Positions 56,746 to 64,000 of a stretch of 64,000 nt of DNA are shown here, one piece after another; the first letter of the stretch is position 1, and each line of letters begins with the position of its first letter. The position numbers and the translations under genes were made by a program. Origin of the DNA: Actinomycetota bacterium (GTDB lineage Bacteria; Actinomycetota; Actinomycetes; Streptosporangiales; Streptosporangiaceae); assembly GCA_021324595.1 (NCBI GenBank), contig JAJPIV010000134.1, forward strand, positions 1-64,000, given 5' to 3'. The notes under the pieces are model-generated. The model searched no databases. It was given only the letters and a program-made list of their open reading frames with translations, and had not been told where the DNA came from.

Positions 56746-57741
56746 ATGGCCGAACCTTCCCCCGCGTCCTTCCCCGCCGCCCGGCCCCGCAGGCTCCGCC
56801 GGACGGCCGCGCTGCGCCGGCTCGCCGCGCAGGTCGACGTCCGCCCGGCCGACCTGGTGCAGCCGCTGTTCGTCAAGGAGGGCATCAGCGAGCCGGTGCC
56901 CGTCGCGTCCATGCCCGGGGTCGCGCAGCACACCAGGGACAGCCTGCGCAAGGCCGCGGCGGAGGCCGCCGAGGCCGGGGTGGGCGGGCTGATCCTGTTC
57001 GGCATCCCGGCGGCCAAGGACGATCGCGGCAGCGCCGCCGACGACCCGGACGGGATCGTCCAGGCCGCCCTGCGCGACCTGCGGGCCGAGGTCGGCGCGC
57101 GGCTCGTCGTCATGGCCGACCTGTGCCTGTGCGAGTACACCGACCACGGGCACTGCGGCGTGCTCACGCCCGGCCGCGACGTGGACAACGACGCCACGCT
57201 AGAGCGGTACCAGGCGATCGCGGTCGCCCAGGCGCGAGCCGGGGCGCACGTCGTGGCGCCGAGCGGCATGATGGACGGCCAGGTGGCGGCGATCCGCCAG
57301 GCGCTCGACGGAGCTGGCTTCGCCGACGTGGCGATCTGCGCCTACGCCGTCAAGTACGCCTCAGGGTTCTACGGTCCGTTCCGCGACGCGGCCGAGGGGG
57401 CTCCCAGGTTCGGCGACCGGGCCTCGTACCAGCAGGACCCGGCCCGCCGGGAGGAGGCGCTGCGGGAGGTGATGCTCGACGTGGCCGAGGGCGCGGACAT
57501 CGTCATGGTCAAGCCCGCGCTGCCCTACCTGGACATCGTCGGCATGGTCGCCCGGCAGGCCAGCGTGCCGGTCGCCGCCTACCAGGTGAGCGGGGAGTAC
57601 GCGATGATCGAGGCCGCGGCGGCGGCGGGCTGGCTGGACCGCGACCGGGTCATCGGGGAGACGCTGACCGCGATCAAGCGGGCGGGCGCAGGGATCATCC
57701 TGACCTACTGGGCCACCGAGGTGGCCCGCAGGCTGGCCTGA
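56746..57741 (+). CDS. hemB: Delta-aminolevulinic acid dehydratase
   Basis: DLVQPLFVKEGISEPVPVASMPGV; MADLCLCEYTDHGHCGVL; VAPSGMMDGQV; VKYASGFYGPFRDAA. Confidence 0.96.
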   Translation: MAEPSPASFPAARPRRLRRTAALRRLAAQVDVRPADLVQPLFVKEGISEPVPVASMPGVAQHTRDSLRKAAAEAAEAGVGGLILFGIPAAKDDRGSAADDPDGIVQAALRDLRAEVGARLVVMADLCLCEYTDHGHCGVLTPGRDVDNDATLERYQAIAVAQARAGAHVVAPSGMMDGQVAAIRQALDGAGFADVAICAYAVKYASGFYGPFRDAAEGAPRFGDRASYQQDPARREEALREVMLDVAEGADIVMVKPALPYLDIVGMVARQASVPVAAYQVSGEYAMIEAAAAAGWLDRDRVIGETLTAIKRAGAGIILTYWATEVARRLA

Positions 57742-57795
57742 GCCGCCCCCTGGCCCGCAGGCTGGCCTGAGCCGCCCCCTGGCCCGCAGGCTGGC
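57723..57795 (+). repeat. 29-nt tandem repeat (about 2.5 copies) spanning hemB stop codon
   Basis: GGCCCGCAGGCTGGCCTGAGCCGCCCCCT at 57723 and 57752, partial at 57781. Confidence 0.92.
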
Positions 57796-59343
57796 TCAGG
57801 CCGGAAGGTAGGCGACCAGCCGGCGCGGGACCGCGCCGGGCAGGCTGACCCGCCGCCAGCCGCGGGCGAACGCCGGAGGGCGCTCGTGCGGCCACTCCAG
57901 GACCGCGAAGCGACCGCGCGCCACCCGGAACGGCGACCGCGCGGCCGGCGGCCGCGCGCCGGCCGAGTCGGGGGTGGACGCGCACCCCGCGTAGAACGCG
58001 ACCGGGATCCGCTGCGCGCCGTTGAGCAGGCACGGCGGCGCGATGCCCAGCCGGCGCAGGTCGGCCGCGACCCTGGCGTACTCGGCGTGGAACCGGGCCG
58101 TCCCCGCGACCTCGTGGCTGAGCACCGCCTGCTGGACCACCGCCTGGGCGACCAGGATCACCCCGATCAGCACGGTGACCTCGGACCGCCAGCCCGGGCT
58201 GGTCCGCGCCAGCACCCCGGCCACCAGGTCGGCGACCGGGACCGAGGCCAGGGCGTAGTACGGCAGCAGGAACCGGGGCGCCGCGTAGTCCACCCCGATC
58301 AGGTACTGGCCGGCCAGCGCCAGCGCGCAGGCCGCGGCGAGCGCGCTGGAGGCCAGCCGGCCCGCCCGGCGCGCGGCGAGCATGCCGAGGACGACCAGCA
58401 CGGGAAGGGCGAGCCACCACAGGTCAAGGACGGGGTAGCGCACGCCGACCGTGCACGGGCGGCACAGCGTCGGCCCGTTGAGCGCGCGCAGCTCCGCCCA
58501 GAACCCCGCGTGCAGTCCGAGCCCGCCCTGCTCGGCGCCGGCCAGCCTGAGCCGGCGCAGCGGCCCGCCGAACCGCAGGAACGCCTCGACCACCCACTCC
58601 GCGGCCCCGGCGGCCAAACCGGCTACCACCGCGGCGACCAGCGGCACCTTCCGCCACGCGGGCACAGCGAGAGCCGCGAGCACCAGGAGGGCGGCCAGGA
58701 AGACCGCGTCCCCGATCCGCACGAGGGCGCCCGCGGCGACGGCGAGCGCCAGCCCGGCGAGCGGCCAGCCGGCCGGCCCCCGCGCCCGCGCGCCCGGCCC
58801 CGCCGGGTCATCCGCGGGCCGCACGGCGCCCGCCGCGCGCAGGAAGAGCCCGGTCGCGGCCAGGGCGGCGAACGCCATCCACAGGTCCGGCATCGCCTGG
58901 GGCCCGTAGAACCTGGCCACCCACAGGCTGCCGAACATCGCCCCGGCCAGGGCGAGCTGCCAGGCGGGCCGCAGGCGGCGCCAGGCGAGCAGCGAGCCGA
59001 ACAGGGCCAGCCCGGAAGCCACGGCCAGGTAGGCGCGCAGCGCCACGACCGAGGAGGTGACCAGCTCCAGCGGCGCCACGAGCAGCGGGATGCCCCGCGA
59101 GCGCGCGGGGTCGAAGAACGCCGCGGGCGCGTGCGGGCTGACCTGGCTGACGTAGACCACCTCATCCCAGCTCAGCCCCAGCCTGGGCGGCACGCTGACC
59201 AGCTGCGAGACGGTGAACGCCGCAGCCGCGAGGGCGATCCAGGCGACGCTGTCCGGCCCGGGCAGGCGGGTCAGGGCGCGGCGGCGCGCGGCAAGCCCGG
59301 GCCGCGAGCCCGGGGGCGCCGGCTCGGCGCGGAAGCGCGACAC
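57796..59343 (-). CDS. Polytopic membrane protein, GT39/ArnT-like glycosyltransferase candidate
   Basis: LSWDEVVYVSQVSPHAPAAFFDPARSRGIPLLVAPL (GT-C loop-like) and about 10 TM segments. Confidence 0.65.
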   Translation of the reverse strand: MSRFRAEPAPPGSRPGLAARRRALTRLPGPDSVAWIALAAAAFTVSQLVSVPPRLGLSWDEVVYVSQVSPHAPAAFFDPARSRGIPLLVAPLELVTSSVVALRAYLAVASGLALFGSLLAWRRLRPAWQLALAGAMFGSLWVARFYGPQAMPDLWMAFAALAATGLFLRAAGAVRPADDPAGPGARARGPAGWPLAGLALAVAAGALVRIGDAVFLAALLVLAALAVPAWRKVPLVAAVVAGLAAGAAEWVVEAFLRFGGPLRRLRLAGAEQGGLGLHAGFWAELRALNGPTLCRPCTVGVRYPVLDLWWLALPVLVVLGMLAARRAGRLASSALAAACALALAGQYLIGVDYAAPRFLLPYYALASVPVADLVAGVLARTSPGWRSEVTVLIGVILVAQAVVQQAVLSHEVAGTARFHAEYARVAADLRRLGIAPPCLLNGAQRIPVAFYAGCASTPDSAGARPPAARSPFRVARGRFAVLEWPHERPPAFARGWRRVSLPGAVPRRLVAYLPA

Positions 59344-59448
59344 CTCATGAGGATGCCACGCCCGGCAGGCTGCCAGGCCACCGGGCGGAGTATCGTCGCA
59401 GGCAACGCGGAGCGACGCCGCGGGCAACGATGCCTGGAGGGGCGGCCG

Positions 59449-60113
59449 ATGGTCGAAGCGGTCATGCGGCCCAGGCGGCGCGGGGCGGGCGGCCGGCAGC
59501 TGCTCGCGGCGCACCGGTACGCGGCCATGGGATGGCCGGTCTGCGCCGGCGCGCATCCCGTCGGCCGGCGGCCGGGCGGCGCGGCCACTGGGCGCGCCTG
59601 CTCGTGCGACCGGGTGGGCTGCCCGGCGCCGGGAGCCCACCCGCTGTCACCGGCCTGGAAGCTGCAGGCGACGGTGGACCATGACCTCATCCGGCGGTGG
59701 TGGACGGCCTCCCCGGCGGCCGGGATCCTGCTGGTGACGGGCCGGGTGTTCGACGTGCTCGACGTGCCGGCCGCAGCCGGGCAGGCGGCGCTCGCGCGCC
59801 TGGAGCGCGACGGGATGCCACCGGGGCCGGTCGCCCTCGGCGCCGGGCGCCGGGCACTGTTCTTCGTCGCCTCCCGGGCGGCGCTGGCCGACGATGCCGA
59901 GTGGTGGCCCTGCCACCTGGACTGCGTGCCGGAGACCGTGCCCGAGATCGGGGGGCTGCGCTGGCACTGCACGGACAGCTACGTGCTCGCCCCGCCGTCG
60001 CGGCTGGCCGGCGGCCTTGCGGCGCGCTGGCTGCGCCCCCCTGGCCGGGCGCCGCTTCCGGACGCGCTCCGCCTGCTGGGGCACCTGGCCGACGCCTGCG
60101 AGGAGGTCATGCG

Positions 60114-60117
<4 letters not shown>
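59449..60117 (+). CDS. Bifunctional primase/polymerase (prim-pol, AEP)-like domain protein
   Basis: [17 protein letters not shown]...[57 protein letters not shown]...[14 protein letters not shown]. Confidence 0.75.
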
Positions 60118-61421
<1,304 letters not shown>

Positions 61422-61464
61422 CGGGGGGCCCTCCGCGCTCCGGGAGCAGCCGGAAGGCCCCCCG
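61422..61464 (+). terminator. Hairpin downstream of hemL
   Basis: CGGGGGGCC ... GGCCCCCCG, plus inner TCCG/CGGA pairing. Confidence 0.6.
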
Positions 61465-61481
61465 CGGGCCCGGGCGGCCGG

Positions 61482-62486
61482 TCAGCGGTGCAGGTGCACC
61501 GAGATGTGCGAGAAGTGGACGTGCTGGCCCGCCGGGTTCGGCAGGATCACGTGGAATCCGCACTGGTAGTAAGCGTGCAGGCCGACCCGGTTGGGCGTGC
61601 CGCGCGAGTCGCCGAACTGGGCGCGGGGCGAGTCCCGCCAGCACGTGAGGTCGCGGAAGGCGACATTGCTGACGATCTCGTTGGCGTCGTGGCTGGCCAT
61701 CACGTTGCTGCTGATCGTGGCGTCGATGCCGATCCGGTTGCGGATCACGCCCAGCCAGCACGAGCGCAGGTGGCGGACGATGATCACGTGCCCGATCCAG
61801 CTGTCCTCGTAGGCGCTGAACGCGGGGCTGTGTTTGACCGCGAAGATGCCCATCGGGCGGCACGTGAGCCCGCCGCCGCCGGCGACCTGCACCACGGAGC
61901 CGCCGATCCAGGCGTAGTGCACGACGACGCCGAGCGCGCCCACCGCGATGATGCTGCCGAAGACCTTCGGCCGGCTGCTGAGCCTGGTCCGGCCGTGGGG
62001 GCGGTCGTCGAGGCAGCGGAAGCTCCTGCCGCAGCCGAGGAAGAGCGTCGCGCCCCGGCTGACGACGATGTTGTGCCCGACGATGAGACGGGAGTGCCCG
62101 CGGCCGAACGCGGCCAGGAGCGCCGAGTGGCGCAGCACGAGCACGTCGCGCTCGACGACGGCCGGGCCGCGGTCCACCAGGCAGAGGCCCCGGACGACGA
62201 CCTCCCCGAAGCGGCCGGCCAGCACTCCCGGGTGCCGGACCGAGCCGTGGCAGACCAGCAGCGGCCAGGACGGCGCGCCGGATGCCGGGACGGCGGGCGC
62301 GAGCGCGAGGCCGCCGAGCAGGGTGGCGACCACGGCCGCCGTGGCCCGGCCGGCCCGCGGCCTCGCGGCCCGCGCGGCGCTTCCCGGTGCCCCGGCGCGC
62401 GCGAACCCGCCGGCGCCGGTGCCGCGGGTGGCGGCGGCCGCGCGGGCCGCCGTCACCAGATGTGCCTGACGACGTAGCATGTGCAT
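61482..62486 (-). CDS. Secreted protein, beta-helix-like, unknown function
   Basis: N-terminal signal-like segment AVVATLLGGLALAPAVPASGA; RBS aaaagggg; repeated VVV/SRGATLFLG-type rungs. Confidence 0.6.
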   Translation of the reverse strand: MHMLRRQAHLVTAARAAAATRGTGAGGFARAGAPGSAARAARPRAGRATAAVVATLLGGLALAPAVPASGAPSWPLLVCHGSVRHPGVLAGRFGEVVVRGLCLVDRGPAVVERDVLVLRHSALLAAFGRGHSRLIVGHNIVVSRGATLFLGCGRSFRCLDDRPHGRTRLSSRPKVFGSIIAVGALGVVVHYAWIGGSVVQVAGGGGLTCRPMGIFAVKHSPAFSAYEDSWIGHVIIVRHLRSCWLGVIRNRIGIDATISSNVMASHDANEIVSNVAFRDLTCWRDSPRAQFGDSRGTPNRVGLHAYYQCGFHVILPNPAGQHVHFSHISVHLHR

Positions 62487-62675
62487 CCCCTTTTCTCGTT
62501 CCCCCGTTGGGAGACGCATTTTCGCAGCACGTTAACATGCGCCGCCATTACCGCGCGGGCTCCCGCCCGAAGTGCCGGCAATTGTTATTTCAGCGACGCC
62601 GCCGGTGCCGCGCATCACAGGGATTGCGGGGCAACCCGGCCATTGGCGCAGCCGCGCGGCGCCGCCGGCCGCCGG

Positions 62676-63542
62676 TCAGCCCAGGGCGATCGCGATGATC
62701 CCGGCGGCGATCGCGGCGCCTGCCGCCAGCCGGCGGGCCAGGCCGGCCTCGCCGAGCATGCGCCGGCCGAGCAGGATCGCGAACACCACGCTGACCTCGC
62801 GCGCCGGGGCGACCGCGCTGACCGCGGTGAAGCTCAGCGCGGTCAGCACGAGCAGGTAGGCGAGGGGTGACAGCAGCGCCGCGCCGATCACCTGCGGCCG
62901 GAACCGCTGCCACACGCGGGCCACCAGGTCGCGGCGGCCCAGCGCGAACGGGGCGAAGGCCACGGCCATCACCGGGTACCCGGGGTAGCCCTGGATGGCG
63001 GGCGGCGTGTGCAGGGTGGACACGGCGTACTTGTCGCAGACCGTGTAGCAGGCGATGAACACCCCGGTGGTCACCGCGAAGGCCAGCGCCCCGGGGGAGA
63101 AGGCGGCCCGCGTGCCCGCGGTCGGCCAGCCGATCACGACGACGCCGGCGATGACCGCGGCGATCCCGGCGGCCTGCACCGGGGCCGGCCGCTCGCCGAG
63201 GAGCACGATCCCGGCGACGGCGGCGAGCAGGGCACCGGTCCCACGGCCGACCGGGTAGGTGAGCGACAGGTCGCCGAGCCGGTAGCCGGACTGCAGGAAC
63301 AGGAAGTACCCCGTGTGCAGCGCGCCGGTCAGGGCGAGGAAGGCCCAGTTGCGCCAGGTCAGCGAGGGGTGGCCGAGGACGGCCGTGCCCACGGCCACCG
63401 GAGCGTAGGCGATCGCGGCGCCGACGGCGACCAGCCAGATGAACGCCACCGCCCCGGTCGCCGCCGCCTGCTTGCTGAACAGGTTCCAGCTCGCGTGGGC
63501 CAGTGCCGCCGCCAGCACGAGCGAGATGGCGGCGGCGCTCAT
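62676..63542 (-). CDS. EamA/DMT-type transporter
   Basis: About 10 TM segments; LGDLSLTYPVGRGTGALLAAVAGIVLLGERP. Confidence 0.85.
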   Translation of the reverse strand: MSAAAISLVLAAALAHASWNLFSKQAAATGAVAFIWLVAVGAAIAYAPVAVGTAVLGHPSLTWRNWAFLALTGALHTGYFLFLQSGYRLGDLSLTYPVGRGTGALLAAVAGIVLLGERPAPVQAAGIAAVIAGVVVIGWPTAGTRAAFSPGALAFAVTTGVFIACYTVCDKYAVSTLHTPPAIQGYPGYPVMAVAFAPFALGRRDLVARVWQRFRPQVIGAALLSPLAYLLVLTALSFTAVSAVAPAREVSVVFAILLGRRMLGEAGLARRLAAGAAIAAGIIAIALG

Positions 63543-63742
63543 GCGGCGTCCTTGCAGGTCCGGTACCGGGTGAACCTCCGCCACCCTATCCCTTCCGGAC
63601 ATGCCCTGCGGATCCGGGTGGTTCACCCGCCGTTCACCAGGGGTTGCGCTCCGGGAACCCCTGGGATGGCGCGGCGGGCGTGCCGGGCGCGAGCCGGCGG
63701 CGGGGCGAAAGGCCCGGCGGGGCCGGTAGGCTGGGCGGCGCC

Positions 63743-64000
63743 ATGAGTGCGCAGACCAGCGCCGGCCCGGCGGGGCCGGACAGCCCGACCACGATCGTCC
63801 ACCTGGTGCGCCACGGGGAGGTGGCCAACCCGCGCGGCGTGCTGTACGGGCGGCTGCCCGGCTTCCACCTGTCCGAGGACGGGCAGATGATGGCCAAGGC
63901 CGCGGCCGGCTTCATGGCGGGACGGGATGTCACCGTGCTCCGCTCCTCGCCGCTGGAGCGGGCGGTCGAGACGGCCGAGCCGATCGCCGCCCAGCTCGGC
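63743..64000 (+). CDS. Histidine phosphatase / phosphoglycerate mutase family (truncated at window end)
   Basis: MSAQTSAG...TTIVHLVRHGEVANPRGVLYGRLPGFHLSEDGQMMAKAAA...LRSSPLERAVETAEPI. Confidence 0.9.
   Translation, partial: MSAQTSAGPAGPDSPTTIVHLVRHGEVANPRGVLYGRLPGFHLSEDGQMMAKAAAGFMAGRDVTVLRSSPLERAVETAEPIAAQLG

Overview
64-kb high-GC chromosomal segment of an actinomycete (Actinomycetota; Streptosporangiales-like by feel, not proven). I read about 57 protein-coding features. No rRNA, tRNA, CRISPR array or transposase was recognised. Recognisable blocks: a SNF2-type helicase pseudogene with two in-frame stops at the left edge; tandem secreted lipoproteins plus a PLD-like lipoprotein; MFS, serB, a polysaccharide deacetylase with a repeat domain, PIG-L deacetylase, a UDP-sulfoquinovose synthase (SQD1)-like epimerase and an M19 dipeptidase; a mycobacteria-like glnR-mshD / thioredoxin / DUF4395 / sulfurtransferase / DUF1416 / pst region with a likely cysteine-type leader peptide; a four-gene cluster of an intact HerA/VirB4-like ATPase, two apparently degenerate ATPase-fold membrane proteins and an overlapping PhzF gene (my best candidate for an undescribed system); murT-gatD; fur, gltA, ygfZ, proline dehydrogenase, proC, a BldC-like HTH and a 32-aa basic ribosomal-type protein absent from the ORF track; and a rex-hemA-hemC-hemD-hemB ... 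primpol-hemL tetrapyrrole region with a Rex operator. Non-coding observations include 3'-end tandem repeats on several genes, a perfect 42-bp palindrome, a hairpin array between pstB and pstS, a PHO-box-like array, and a recurring TAnnnT-(6-9 nt)-start pattern suggesting leaderless transcripts. All family calls are from reading translations; no database search was run.
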